This document shows, piece by piece, positions 25,524-34,270 of a stretch of 64,000 nucleotides of DNA. The stretch's first letter is position 1, and every line of letters begins with the position of its first letter. Made by a program: the position numbers and the translations under genes. The DNA comes from Scandinavium sp036271055. GTDB lineage: Bacteria; Pseudomonadota; Gammaproteobacteria; Enterobacterales; Enterobacteriaceae. The notes under the pieces are model-generated. The model saw only the letters and a program-made list of their open reading frames with translations. It did not search any database and was not told where the DNA came from. The DNA is taken from NCBI RefSeq assembly GCF_036271055.1, contig NZ_DATBBJ010000101.1, positions 16,240 through 80,239 of the forward strand. The letters run 5' to 3'.

Positions 25524-26066
25524 TTAGAACGCTGCTTTTACGCCAAGATACGGACCGTCAGCGATGGTGTTATCGCGATTGCCATCTTTGCCCGCAAGGC
25601 TCAGGTAGCGGTAGCCCGCTTGAATGCTGATTGGACGCATGATTGTCCATTGACCACCTGCATTCGCTTCCTGGTAGCTTTCGATGCCACTGGAGAGCGA
25701 ATCCGGAGAGTAGTAGTACTCACCGAACAGACGGAAGCTGTCGCCAATCGCCCACTGCAGACCGCCACCGACCGCTGCCGCATAGCCTTCATCGCCATCA
25801 TTTGGGTTGGTGTAAATGCCTTTACCCCCAACGGTTGCGATGAACGGCCCCAGTGGAATGTTCAGACCCACACCCACACCGGCAACATCACCGTCGTTAT
25901 CGCTGTGTGTCCAGTTACCGGTCAGCGCGAGGCCGGTAGATTCCGTTCCAAAGCCAACGCCCAGATTGGTGTAATGTTCACCCGCTTCACCACTCACGCT
26001 GATAGCGTTCGCGGCGGCAGAAACAAACAGCAGTCCGGACAGACCTAACATAATACCTTTTTTCAT
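25524..26066 (-). CDS. yfaZ: YfaZ-family predicted outer-membrane protein
   Basis: Predicted small beta-barrel of unknown function. A signal peptide (MKKGIMLGLSGLLFVSAAANA) is followed by alternating Gly/aromatic strands and a C-terminal Phe (GVKAAF), typical of outer-membrane proteins. Starting at ATG 26066 gives 180 aa, as in E. coli. It lies 88 bp upstream of yfaY on the same strand with the DNA between them partly a strand-symmetric stretch, so co-transcription is possible. No substrate or role can be inferred. Confidence 0.88.
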   Translation of the reverse strand: MKKGIMLGLSGLLFVSAAANAISVSGEAGEHYTNLGVGFGTESTGLALTGNWTHSDNDGDVAGVGVGLNIPLGPFIATVGGKGIYTNPNDGDEGYAAAVGGGLQWAIGDSFRLFGEYYYSPDSLSSGIESYQEANAGGQWTIMRPISIQAGYRYLSLAGKDGNRDNTIADGPYLGVKAAF

Positions 26067-26300
26067 TTTTAACGTTCCAGCAAACACAAATTAATAAAAT
26101 CGCCCAAAAACGACCAAATTGTACTGCCGAATGCTCAGGAATCAATGCACTAAAAAGGCGAACAGCAACATGATTGTAACCAGTTACTACCTTTAATCGG
26201 GATATTACCGGACGTTTCACCCATCATTCGCAGAAAATGAGGCGAAAGGCATCAGGTGAACCTGGAGAATGTAACATCAGGTGTAACGATGTGTTGTTAA

Positions 26301-26321
26301 GGTAAGGTTATTCGCCTTACC
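26301..26321 (-). terminator. Weak hairpin at the menE 3' end
   Basis: GGTAAGG/CCTTACC arms (26301-26307 and 26315-26321) overlap the menE stop codon. The downstream sequence (TTAACAACAC) has no U run, so termination is uncertain. Confidence 0.35.
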
Positions 26322-27684
26322 CTTTAAGCATGGCGTTCACCCACTCCTGCAAAGCGCGGCGGGAAATTTTAATCCCGCCGGTTTTCAGGCTGGTGGGCAG
26401 CATTAGCCAGTACACCGGCTGCTGAAAGCGTGCCAGCTTGCCCATTGCCCATTGCGGCATTTGTGTAACGTCAAAGTCGTCATGACCTTCCACAACAGCC
26501 ACCGGACGCTGACCAAATTCGGCGTCATCCAGCGGCACAATAAAGATCTGTTCGATGTGAGGATGAGCAATGATCACCCGCTCAACTTCTTCTGGTTGAA
26601 TGCCTTCTCCGCCGCAGAAAAAGAGATTGTCCATTCGTCCAAGTACGCTCAGACGGTCGCCATGTAACTCACCACGATCGCGTGTAGCAAACCAGCCTTC
26701 GGCATTGGTCAACGGTATCAACTCGCCGTCACGCCAGTAACCCGCCGCCATACTTTTCGCCCGCAGCCAGATTTCACCGTCGACAATTTTCACTTCTCGC
26801 CCCGGCAACGCAGAACCGACATCGGCTTCGCCGTCGGTTTCTTTGGCGCAGACCGTTGATGCGAATTCCGTCAGCCCGTAGCCACAAAAGGTACGGATCC
26901 CACGAGCATGAGACTGTTCCGCCAGTTCAACAGGGATCGCAGCGCCGCCGAGCAGCACGGTTTTCAACGTCAGTGGTTCGTCGTCATTGAGCAGCCGCCA
27001 CAACTGAGTCGGCACCAGCGAAGCATGAGTGCAACCTGCCAACATCTGCGCTAAAGGCATGTGCTCGCGCACGGTTAAACGCGCGCCTTTCAGCAGCCAG
27101 CGCCAGAGAATCCCCTGCCCGGAAACATGAAACAGCGGTAACGATAGCAGCCAGTCATCCGTTTCAGTAAACGGCATCAGCGCTAATACGCCCTCTGCGC
27201 TGGCAAGATGAGCATTCAGCGTATGCACTGCCGCTTTCGGCAAGCCGCTGGAACCAGAGGTGAGCGTCATGGTTGCCAGGCGTTCTGGCTGCCAGGTAGC
27301 TTCTGCCACCCGTTCAGCGTGCTTAAGCGCGAGCGCACAGAGATTGTCGAAAGGTTGTTCTTCCGTCAGCAACAAAGCGTGACGAAGCGAAAACTGTGGC
27401 AGTAAAGCCGACACCAGTTCGCGAGGGAGCTGAGGATTGACTGGTAAAACGCGCGCGCCGCACTGTAACAGCGCGAGCCACGCCAGAAGCGTTTGCGGAT
27501 TGTTATAAGCACGAAGCAGCACGCCATCATCTGGCTGCACATTTTGCGCAACAAAGCTCGCCGCCAGCGTATCAATGCGTTCGCACAACTGTTGCCAGTT
27601 CAGTGTGTCATCGCCAAGACGGAGCGCAGAAGCCTGCGGACGCAAAGCGCGCCAGTGCCGCCACGGGTAATCGTTGAACGTCAT
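26317..27684 (-). CDS. menE: o-Succinylbenzoate-CoA ligase MenE
   Basis: Activates o-succinylbenzoate to its CoA thioester with ATP in menaquinone synthesis. ANL-superfamily signatures are present: P-loop MTLTSGSSGLPKAA (near 150) and GYGLTEFAS, with a C-terminal lid containing the catalytic Lys (LKTGGIKISR). The ATG at 27684 (MTFNDYPWRH, 455 aa) overlaps the menC stop as ATGA and matches the E. coli N terminus; upstream in-frame codons are rejected because they lie inside menC. Last gene of the men operon. In K-12 its 3' neighbour is pmrD-arn; here it is yfaZ. Confidence 0.95.
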   Translation of the reverse strand: MTFNDYPWRHWRALRPQASALRLGDDTLNWQQLCERIDTLAASFVAQNVQPDDGVLLRAYNNPQTLLAWLALLQCGARVLPVNPQLPRELVSALLPQFSLRHALLLTEEQPFDNLCALALKHAERVAEATWQPERLATMTLTSGSSGLPKAAVHTLNAHLASAEGVLALMPFTETDDWLLSLPLFHVSGQGILWRWLLKGARLTVREHMPLAQMLAGCTHASLVPTQLWRLLNDDEPLTLKTVLLGGAAIPVELAEQSHARGIRTFCGYGLTEFASTVCAKETDGEADVGSALPGREVKIVDGEIWLRAKSMAAGYWRDGELIPLTNAEGWFATRDRGELHGDRLSVLGRMDNLFFCGGEGIQPEEVERVIIAHPHIEQIFIVPLDDAEFGQRPVAVVEGHDDFDVTQMPQWAMGKLARFQQPVYWLMLPTSLKTGGIKISRRALQEWVNAMLKG

Positions 27685-28646
27685 AGCAGCGGATCCAGAC
27701 TCTCGTGGGTCATGCACGGCAAGTCATTCTCCGGCCAACGGCGAATCAACTGCGCCTGCATCAGATTCAGCGTATCCAGTCCCGGCATCGTGTCCGGCGT
27801 CAGCCACGCGGCAATGCGAGCCAACTGTGTCAGCCCAAGGCTGGATTCAATCGAAGAACTAATCACCGCCGTTAAGCCTTGTGCATGCGCGGCAGCAACC
27901 TGCTCGCGTACTTTTTGCAGACTACCGGTGAGCGTGGGCTTGATCACCACCGCTTTAACGCCCGGTTCGGCGATAAACGTGAAATCAGCTTCGCGGAGGC
28001 TTTCGTCCCAGGCGATGGCGATTCCAGTTTCCTGCGCAAACGCACGCGAATCGTCACGCGTTCGACACGGCTCTTCGATGAACGCGATACGCGGGCGGTA
28101 TTCAGGATTAACGTATTTCGCAAACTGTTGCGCTTTCAGCGGCGTCCAGGCACGGTTGGCATCCAGACGGAGCTGTAAATCGGGGATCGCTTCTAACAGC
28201 AGATTGACTGTCATGCCGTCGCGGACTGCTTCCCATAGCCCGACTTTGACCTTCGCCACTTTCTCGCCCGGCATGGCCTGCAGCACCGCGAACAGTTCAT
28301 CCGGGTCGCCGGTACATAATGGAGCCGCACGATAATCCGCAGCCTGCGGCAATTCGTCATTCAATTCTGCCAGTGCGCAGCTAATGCCAAACGCCGCAGA
28401 AGGTATTTCCGGAAGCGCCGGGTCTTGCCCTTCGCGCCAGGCGTTAACCCAGGCGACTAAAGCCGACTGCGCGTCTTCCAGCGTTTCCTGGCTAAATCCT
28501 GGCAAAGGCGAGATCTCGCCCCAGCCTTCGGCTTCGCCCAGATTTAAGCGGACAAACAATCCATCGCGGGTTTTCAGTCGCCGCTCGCGCAGAACCACTC
28601 CCGCGTCCATTGGGATCTGCCAGCGGTATATCTGGGCGTTGCGCAT
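27681..28646 (-). CDS. menC: o-Succinylbenzoate synthase MenC
   Basis: Enolase-superfamily enzyme dehydrating SHCHC to o-succinylbenzoate. The barrel shows the catalytic Lys motif (KVAKVKVGLW) and metal ligands in RLDANRAW, IAFIEEPC and AIAWDES. The 321 residues match E. coli (320). ATG 28646 overlaps the menB stop by one base (TAATG) and the menC stop overlaps the menE start, showing tight translational coupling. Confidence 0.95.
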   Translation of the reverse strand: MRNAQIYRWQIPMDAGVVLRERRLKTRDGLFVRLNLGEAEGWGEISPLPGFSQETLEDAQSALVAWVNAWREGQDPALPEIPSAAFGISCALAELNDELPQAADYRAAPLCTGDPDELFAVLQAMPGEKVAKVKVGLWEAVRDGMTVNLLLEAIPDLQLRLDANRAWTPLKAQQFAKYVNPEYRPRIAFIEEPCRTRDDSRAFAQETGIAIAWDESLREADFTFIAEPGVKAVVIKPTLTGSLQKVREQVAAAHAQGLTAVISSSIESSLGLTQLARIAAWLTPDTMPGLDTLNLMQAQLIRRWPENDLPCMTHESLDPLL

Positions 28647-29503
28647 TACGGATTCCGTTTGAATTTGCTGAAATCTGGCTGACGCTTTTCGTTAAACGCG
28701 TTGCGGCCTTCCTGACCTTCTTCGGTCATGTAGAACAGCATCGTGGCGTTACCCGCCAACTCCTGCAGACCGGCCTGACCGTCGCAGTCGGCGTTGAGCG
28801 CCGCTTTCAGACAACGTAGCGCCATCGGGCTGTTTTCCAGCATTTCACGACACCAGCGAACGGTTTCTTTTTCCAGATCGGCCAGCGGAACCACGGTATT
28901 CACGAGGCCCATGTCCAGCGCCGCTTTCGCGTCGTACTGACGACACAGGAACCAGATTTCACGCGCTTTCTTCTGACCGACGATACGAGCCATATAAGAT
29001 GCGCCCCAGCCGCCGTCGAAAGAGCCGACTTTCGGGCCGGTCTGCCCAAAGATGGCGTTCTCCGCTGCAATCGTCAGGTCACACATCATGTGCAGAACGT
29101 GACCACCGCCGATGGAATAACCCGCCACCATCGCCACAACCGGTTTTGGACAGGTGCGGATTTGACGCTGGAAATCCAGCACGTTCAGATGATGGGTGCC
29201 GGAAGCATCCTGGTATCCGCCATAATCCCCGCGAACTTTCTGATCGCCGCCTGCGCAGAAGGCTTTGTCACCTTCACCGGTCAGAATGATCACGCCGACG
29301 TTGTCGTCGTAGCGCGCGTCAGCCAGCGCCTGGATCATCTCTTTGACCGTCAATGGACGGAAGGCGTTACGCACCTGTGGACGGTTGATGGTGATTTTGG
29401 CGATGCCATCAGCGGATTTCTGATAACGAATATCTTCAAAACCTTCGGAGCAGTCCTGCCACTCAACCGGGGCGTACAACATTTTTTCATCTGGATAGAT
29501 CAT
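28646..29503 (-). CDS. menB: 1,4-Dihydroxy-2-naphthoyl-CoA synthase MenB
   Basis: Crotonase-fold enzyme cyclising o-succinylbenzoyl-CoA to 1,4-dihydroxy-2-naphthoyl-CoA. The oxyanion and active-site loop is recognisable in AGYSIGGGHVLHMMCDLTIA and FGQTGPKVGSFDGGWG. The 285 residues equal the E. coli protein. It starts at ATG 29503 behind a GACAGGA site, 14 bp after menH. Confidence 0.97.
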   Translation of the reverse strand: MIYPDEKMLYAPVEWQDCSEGFEDIRYQKSADGIAKITINRPQVRNAFRPLTVKEMIQALADARYDDNVGVIILTGEGDKAFCAGGDQKVRGDYGGYQDASGTHHLNVLDFQRQIRTCPKPVVAMVAGYSIGGGHVLHMMCDLTIAAENAIFGQTGPKVGSFDGGWGASYMARIVGQKKAREIWFLCRQYDAKAALDMGLVNTVVPLADLEKETVRWCREMLENSPMALRCLKAALNADCDGQAGLQELAGNATMLFYMTEEGQEGRNAFNEKRQPDFSKFKRNP

Positions 29504-29517
29504 AGTAAGTCCTGTCG

Positions 29518-30279
29518 TCAGTCGTTCAGAATCTGTGCCAGACAGTCAGCCACCGCATCAGGGTTTTCCCGATGGGCGTTGTGCCCGGCGTGAGGAATTA
29601 GGTGGCATGGCGCGCTAAGTTCATCCGCCAGTGCGCGGAATTTGGCGTCGTGTTCGCCGCATAAGTACCAGAAAGCATAGTCACGGCGACGGAGCGCCGC
29701 GCGTAAATCAGGTTGTACCGCAAGGGAGGTGGCGAGCAACATCTCAGCCAGTCGTGGGCCGTTGTTATCAGCCCGCAGCGCAATGAGTTCGTGTCGTTGT
29801 GGTTCGGTGAGCGTGGCAAACACCGGCTGGCGATACCAGGCATAAAAGACTTCGCTGAGGGGTTCATTACGAAAGCGCTGCGCCCATTGCGAATCGGACA
29901 GCAAACGCGAACGGCGGCTGGCGTCAGCCTGTAACCCGGGATGCCCGCCTTCAACGATCACTCCTTTCAAACCAGGCAACTGCGTCTGGTTTGCTGCATA
30001 CATCGCCACACGGCCGCCAAGCGAATACCCCACCAGCCAATAGTCAAGGATGTTGTAACTAACCAACGTTTCCTGTAATTGGCGACACACATCATCAAAA
30101 TTCGCCGCCGAAATGTCAGCAGAACCGCCGTGACCGGGCAAATCGACATACAGTCGGGGAAAAGCAGTTAACTGCTCTCCCACCTCTTGCCACTCCCGGT
30201 TATCGCCTGAAAAGCCGTGCAGAAACACCAGCCAGGGCAGGCCCTGCTGGCCTTCCCGCTCGACAGCGTGAAGCGTCAT
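29518..30279 (-). CDS. menH: SHCHC synthase MenH
   Basis: Alpha/beta hydrolase that eliminates pyruvate from SEPHCHC to yield SHCHC. The catalytic triad is visible as the Ser of GYSLGGR (near residue 86), an Asp in GEHDAKF and the His of AGHNAHREN. The 253 residues match E. coli (252). Its ATG overlaps the menD stop (ATGA). Confidence 0.94.
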   Translation of the reverse strand: MTLHAVEREGQQGLPWLVFLHGFSGDNREWQEVGEQLTAFPRLYVDLPGHGGSADISAANFDDVCRQLQETLVSYNILDYWLVGYSLGGRVAMYAANQTQLPGLKGVIVEGGHPGLQADASRRSRLLSDSQWAQRFRNEPLSEVFYAWYRQPVFATLTEPQRHELIALRADNNGPRLAEMLLATSLAVQPDLRAALRRRDYAFWYLCGEHDAKFRALADELSAPCHLIPHAGHNAHRENPDAVADCLAQILND

Positions 30280-31946
30280 AGCTGGCTGACCTGCGCCAGC
30301 AAATGTTGCAACGTCTGCGCGCCGTCGGTGTCATTGACCACCAGTTCAATGACCGTTGTCAGCGGTTGACGCCATGCGCCGCTCAGCGCATCGTCCAGTT
30401 CAGCCCAATTTTCAGGGCGATGGTAACGCAGACCAAACAGGTTCGCGGCATGTTCAAAATTGACGTTTTGCGGCATCAGGTAGAAACGCTCGCGCTCTTC
30501 GGCGGGCGTCGGCAATAGCGAGAAAATCTGCCCGCCGTTATTGTTCACCACAATCAGCACCATCGGCGCTGAAACCTGGCGCAGCAACGCCAGACCGTTG
30601 AGATCGTACAACGCAGAGAGATCGCCAATAATTGCCAGCGTCGATTTTGCACTGCCACGCTGTACGCCTGCGGCGGTAGAAATCAGCCCGTCGATGCCAC
30701 TGGCCCCACGGTTGCTGTACACCGGATAACCCGCAGGAAGCTGTCCGAGCGCATCAATCAGACGCACCACCAGACTGTTGCCGACAAAAAGCTGGCCCTG
30801 ATCGGGCAAATAGTCGCTGATTCGATGGGCCAGTTGCGCCTCACCGAATGTCTCGCGCTGCGCCACGGTGGTTTTCCATGCCTGTTCCGAAAGGTAAGGC
30901 ACATCGGCGCACCAGGGTTGACGCTGCTCTGCGGGATGCTGTTCCAGCCAACGATCGATGCTGCACACCAGTCGACGTCCACGGTGATGGGCCGGATCAA
31001 GACGGCCCGGCAGATTGTCCACCAGCCAGTATTCATCAGGTTCACAGGTAGCCTGCCATTGCAGAACGCGTTTACCCGTCAGGCTGCTACCAAGCTGAAC
31101 GACAATTTGCGCCTGCGCCAGTTCGGTTACCGCTTTGGCATTACCGAGCCATAAATCCGCGCACGGCAAGGGCTGCCCGGTTTGCGAGAGCACATCGCCA
31201 ATCAGCGGCCAGCCGAGCGTTTTCGCCCATTCAGCCACTTTTTTGCCTTCTGCGGCACTCATTCGCCCTGCGACAACCACGCCACGCTTCTGTCGCCAGA
31301 AGAACCAGTCGCGCTGTTTTTCGCTTTCCAGATGCAGCCCTTCGCGCAGCCACGGTTTGTCACTCTGCCACCAGTCGCCGAGCGCCTGTTGCCAGTCGAG
31401 CCCGGTGTCGTCAATTTCGCCATACAGCGGTTCTGCGAACGGGCAGTTGATGTGCACGCCGCCGCTGTGCAGTTGACCCAATGCATTATCAATCGACGAA
31501 ACCAGCCAGCGGGCCGGAATATCGTGGCTCGGGCGAGGAAGAGAAAGCGTTTGTGAAGGGTGCGAGCCGAACATGCCCGGCTGGCGAATGGCCTGATTCG
31601 CGCCGCAGTCGATAAGCTCCGGCGGCCTGTCCGCAGTCAGTAAGATGATTTTTTCACCGGTCAGCCCCGCTTCAATCAGCGCAGGGTAGAGATTAGCCAC
31701 CGCTGTGCCTGAGGTGACAATCACGGCCACCGGCTGCTGACTGGCTTTTGCCAGCCCTAACGCCAGATGGCCCAGGCCACGCTCATCAAAATGGGTGTGA
31801 GCAATCAGCGCGCGATTTTCCGCTGCTGCCAGCGTCAGCGGCGTCGAGCGCGACCCCGGCGCGATGCAGACGTGCTGCACGCCGTGGCGAGTTAATGCTT
31901 CAAGGATCACCGCCGCCCAGCGTCGGTTAAATGCGCTTACTGACAT
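30276..31946 (-). CDS. menD: SEPHCHC synthase MenD (ThDP-dependent)
   Basis: Adds the succinyl-semialdehyde unit of 2-oxoglutarate to isochorismate, the first committed step of menaquinone synthesis. N-terminal pyrimidine-binding domain starts with IAPGSRSTPLTLAA; the C-terminal cofactor motif is GDLSALYDLN followed by IVVNNNGGQIF. Starting at ATG 31946 (MSVSAFNRRW) gives 556 aa, the E. coli length; the six upstream codons are not conserved. It lies 78 bp after menF. Confidence 0.96.
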   Translation of the reverse strand: MSVSAFNRRWAAVILEALTRHGVQHVCIAPGSRSTPLTLAAAENRALIAHTHFDERGLGHLALGLAKASQQPVAVIVTSGTAVANLYPALIEAGLTGEKIILLTADRPPELIDCGANQAIRQPGMFGSHPSQTLSLPRPSHDIPARWLVSSIDNALGQLHSGGVHINCPFAEPLYGEIDDTGLDWQQALGDWWQSDKPWLREGLHLESEKQRDWFFWRQKRGVVVAGRMSAAEGKKVAEWAKTLGWPLIGDVLSQTGQPLPCADLWLGNAKAVTELAQAQIVVQLGSSLTGKRVLQWQATCEPDEYWLVDNLPGRLDPAHHRGRRLVCSIDRWLEQHPAEQRQPWCADVPYLSEQAWKTTVAQRETFGEAQLAHRISDYLPDQGQLFVGNSLVVRLIDALGQLPAGYPVYSNRGASGIDGLISTAAGVQRGSAKSTLAIIGDLSALYDLNGLALLRQVSAPMVLIVVNNNGGQIFSLLPTPAEERERFYLMPQNVNFEHAANLFGLRYHRPENWAELDDALSGAWRQPLTTVIELVVNDTDGAQTLQHLLAQVSQL

Positions 31947-32024
31947 GAGATTGTCCGGTATCAATTTAGCTTATTATTATAGATGAGCGATTACGACAGG
32001 TTATTGATTTGTGTCGGTTATAGG

Positions 32025-33314
32025 CTAATCCGAGAGCAGCAGCGAGCGTAGCCCGGCTGCTTTTTGGGTGATTTCCTGCCATTCCTGCTCGGGATCCGAA
32101 CCGCGAACAATGCCAGCCCCGGCATACAATCGTGCCACTTCGCCGCTGATTTTTGCTGAACGCAGCGCCACGCAAAATTCGCTCTTTGGTAAGCTGAGAT
32201 AGCCCGCCGAACCCGCATACCATTCACGGGTAAAAGGTTCATGGTGCTCGATAAACTGGCGTGCCTTTTCGCGCGGTAAACCTGCGACAGCCGCCGTCGG
32301 TTGAAGCTGGAACAAACAACGCACATCATCAGGCATTTTGAGTTCAGCCTGAATGCAACGGCGCAGATGCTGGACTTTACGCAGCCGAATGACCTCTGGC
32401 GGCAGCACTTCCAACGCACTCACATCCTGTTGCAAGCGCTGGCAAATATCTTCCACCACCAGCAGATTTTCCCGCTGATTTTTATCATCACGCATCAGCC
32501 AGTCGGCAAAATGCAGGGCTTGTTTATCGTCGTGATGACTCGCCACTGTTCCCGCCAGCGCTTCGGTTTCAAGCTGTGTTCCCTGGCGCTGCCAAAGCCG
32601 TTCTGGCGTCGAGCCGAGAAACGCGTTTTGTGCATCGAAGGCCATCAGAAAATGGTAGCAATTAAGGTTTACGCGGCGGCTGGCAGCCATCATTGCCCCG
32701 GCATGTAGCGGTGCGGCAAAACGTAAATCGGTGGCACGGGCGAGGACGACTTTATCCAGCATACCTTCCTCGATGGCCCCGGTTGCGGTTTCAATCAAAC
32801 GGATCCAGCCAGCGCGATCAGGGAAATGGCGCTCGCCTTTAAACTCGCCGCTTAAAACAGGCAGTGGGTGGGAAAGCAGCAGAGAAGATAAAAACGTCCG
32901 GGCCTGTTGGGCATCATCACGCAGCGAAACATCACTACTCAGTGTCAGGCGCAATGAAGCTTTACCCGCATCACGTCGCCACTCCAGGCGTGGCAAAAAG
33001 AGTTGCCCTGCTTCGGGTTCAAAGGCGTTGAGCCCCCATATGCGGAAGTCCGTTTGCGCCTGCTGGAGAAAATGATTAGCTTCGGGAAGAGAGGTAAAAA
33101 AGCGCACTGCGCCGAGTGCCGCTGACTCTTCATGACCACTGCGATGCTGCCAGTAAAACTGCGGGAAAATGGGCTGACAGCAAAGCCAGCTCAGGGGATC
33201 AAACGCATCATTCAGAGGAAAGGGAGTGTCAAAAATTCGCGAGCCAGGCGCATCAGGCATGTCGTCAGACAGAAAACCCAACAGGTTTTCTAACGCAGCG
33301 GTAATGGAATGCAC
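32025..33314 (-). CDS. menF: Isochorismate synthase MenF
   Basis: Converts chorismate to isochorismate for menaquinone. The C-terminal two thirds is the chorismate-binding fold with KVVLARATDL, FLGSTPERLW, EALAGTV and the final GAGIVRGSDPEQEW. The 429 residues compare with 431 in E. coli. The start is GTG at 33314, preceded by GGGAG at good spacing, and aligns with the E. coli MenF N terminus. First gene of menF-D-H-B-C-E. A TATAAT sequence on its coding strand at 33347-33342 could be its -10 element. Confidence 0.93.
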   Translation of the reverse strand: MHSITAALENLLGFLSDDMPDAPGSRIFDTPFPLNDAFDPLSWLCCQPIFPQFYWQHRSGHEESAALGAVRFFTSLPEANHFLQQAQTDFRIWGLNAFEPEAGQLFLPRLEWRRDAGKASLRLTLSSDVSLRDDAQQARTFLSSLLLSHPLPVLSGEFKGERHFPDRAGWIRLIETATGAIEEGMLDKVVLARATDLRFAAPLHAGAMMAASRRVNLNCYHFLMAFDAQNAFLGSTPERLWQRQGTQLETEALAGTVASHHDDKQALHFADWLMRDDKNQRENLLVVEDICQRLQQDVSALEVLPPEVIRLRKVQHLRRCIQAELKMPDDVRCLFQLQPTAAVAGLPREKARQFIEHHEPFTREWYAGSAGYLSLPKSEFCVALRSAKISGEVARLYAGAGIVRGSDPEQEWQEITQKAAGLRSLLLSD

Positions 33315-33349
33315 GCAAATCTCCCTCTGATAAAACCACGCATTATAAA

Positions 33350-33376
33350 GGGTACTGCCGGAAAAAAGCAGTACCC
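33350..33376 (-). terminator. Hairpin downstream of elaB, at the menF promoter
   Basis: GGGTACTGC (33350-33358) pairs perfectly with GCAGTACCC (33368-33376). On the minus strand it follows elaB and is followed by TTTATAAT, so the terminator tail and the putative menF -10 share bases. Confidence 0.7.
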
Positions 33377-33412
33377 ATGACGAGGGAGCGGTTTAAATCA
33401 ATGCGCGAACGG

Positions 33413-33718
33413 TTATCGGCGGGCCAGCAACAGACCCAGTACCAGGCCAACAGCAGCCCCTACGCCAATTCCTTGCCAGGGTTTCTCATGCACGTAATCA
33501 TCGGCACGTGTTACCGCCTGTTTGGCGCGATAGTAATAGGTGTCGGAAGCCTGGCTCACGCGGGCCTGTACGTCCTGTAGCGCCTGTTCTGCACGAAGTT
33601 TAAGTTCGATGTACTTCTGATCGGCGGGGTCGCCGGAGGAGCTTAAAACTTCTTCCAGAGTCTCACTCAGCAGAGCCAAATCGTCATCAATACGTGATTC
33701 ATAAGAATGATATGCCAT
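33413..33718 (-). CDS. elaB: ElaB, tail-anchored ribosome-associated membrane protein
   Basis: DUF883/YqjD-family protein; E. coli relatives are stationary-phase proteins anchored in the inner membrane that bind ribosomes, and ElaB is linked to stress tolerance. The 101 residues consist of a charged helical region and a C-terminal membrane anchor (GIGVGAAVGLVLGLLLARR, 83-101). Its length equals E. coli ElaB. It lies downstream of elaA on the same strand, 46 bp apart. Confidence 0.93.
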   Translation of the reverse strand: MAYHSYESRIDDDLALLSETLEEVLSSSGDPADQKYIELKLRAEQALQDVQARVSQASDTYYYRAKQAVTRADDYVHEKPWQGIGVGAAVGLVLGLLLARR

Positions 33719-33764
33719 CAGTTTTCTCCTTGGTTAAACCTGTCCGCTAACTATAGACAATGGT

Positions 33765-34223
33765 TCAGGACTTCGCTTCCCGCGCCATGCCAATGTGCGG
33801 GATGCCGTCTTCATCATAAACGTCCGTCACCGGGGAAAACCCAAAGCGCGCGTAAAACGGTTGCAGATGTGCCTGCGCGCCCAGGTACAACGCCTTCTGC
33901 GGCCAATATTGCTGGCAACTGGCGAGGGTTTGTTCCATCAGTTGTACGCCCAATTTTTCGCCGCGAACCGCACTGCTGACAATCACCCGACCAATCACCA
34001 CCGGTTCAAATTCAGCCTCACTTTTCAGAATCCTCGCATACGCCACCAGCTCGCCATCGCGCCAGCCGAGAATATGTCGGTTCTCGCCCACCAGGTCATC
34101 GCCATCGACATCCTGATAGGCACAGGCCTGCTCCACCACAAACACTTCACAGCGTAACTGCAATAAAGCGTACAGTTGCTGGACCGTTAACTGGCTGTGG
34201 TGAAGATCGTTCCACTGAATCAT
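33765..34223 (-). CDS. elaA: GNAT-family N-acetyltransferase ElaA
   Basis: Predicted acetyltransferase of unknown substrate. The acetyl-CoA binding region is VIGRVIVSSAVRGEKLGVQLME (about residues 76-97, with the R-G-x-x-L-G-type loop), and the C-terminal part has LGAQAHLQPFYARFGF. The 152 residues match E. coli ElaA (153). Divergent from the RNase Z gene with only 47 bp between the starts, so the promoters overlap. Confidence 0.92.
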   Translation of the reverse strand: MIQWNDLHHSQLTVQQLYALLQLRCEVFVVEQACAYQDVDGDDLVGENRHILGWRDGELVAYARILKSEAEFEPVVIGRVIVSSAVRGEKLGVQLMEQTLASCQQYWPQKALYLGAQAHLQPFYARFGFSPVTDVYDEDGIPHIGMAREAKS

Positions 34224-34270
34224 ATTGCGCTCCGGTATACTGAGTATTCTGACAAAGAAGGAAATGCGTT

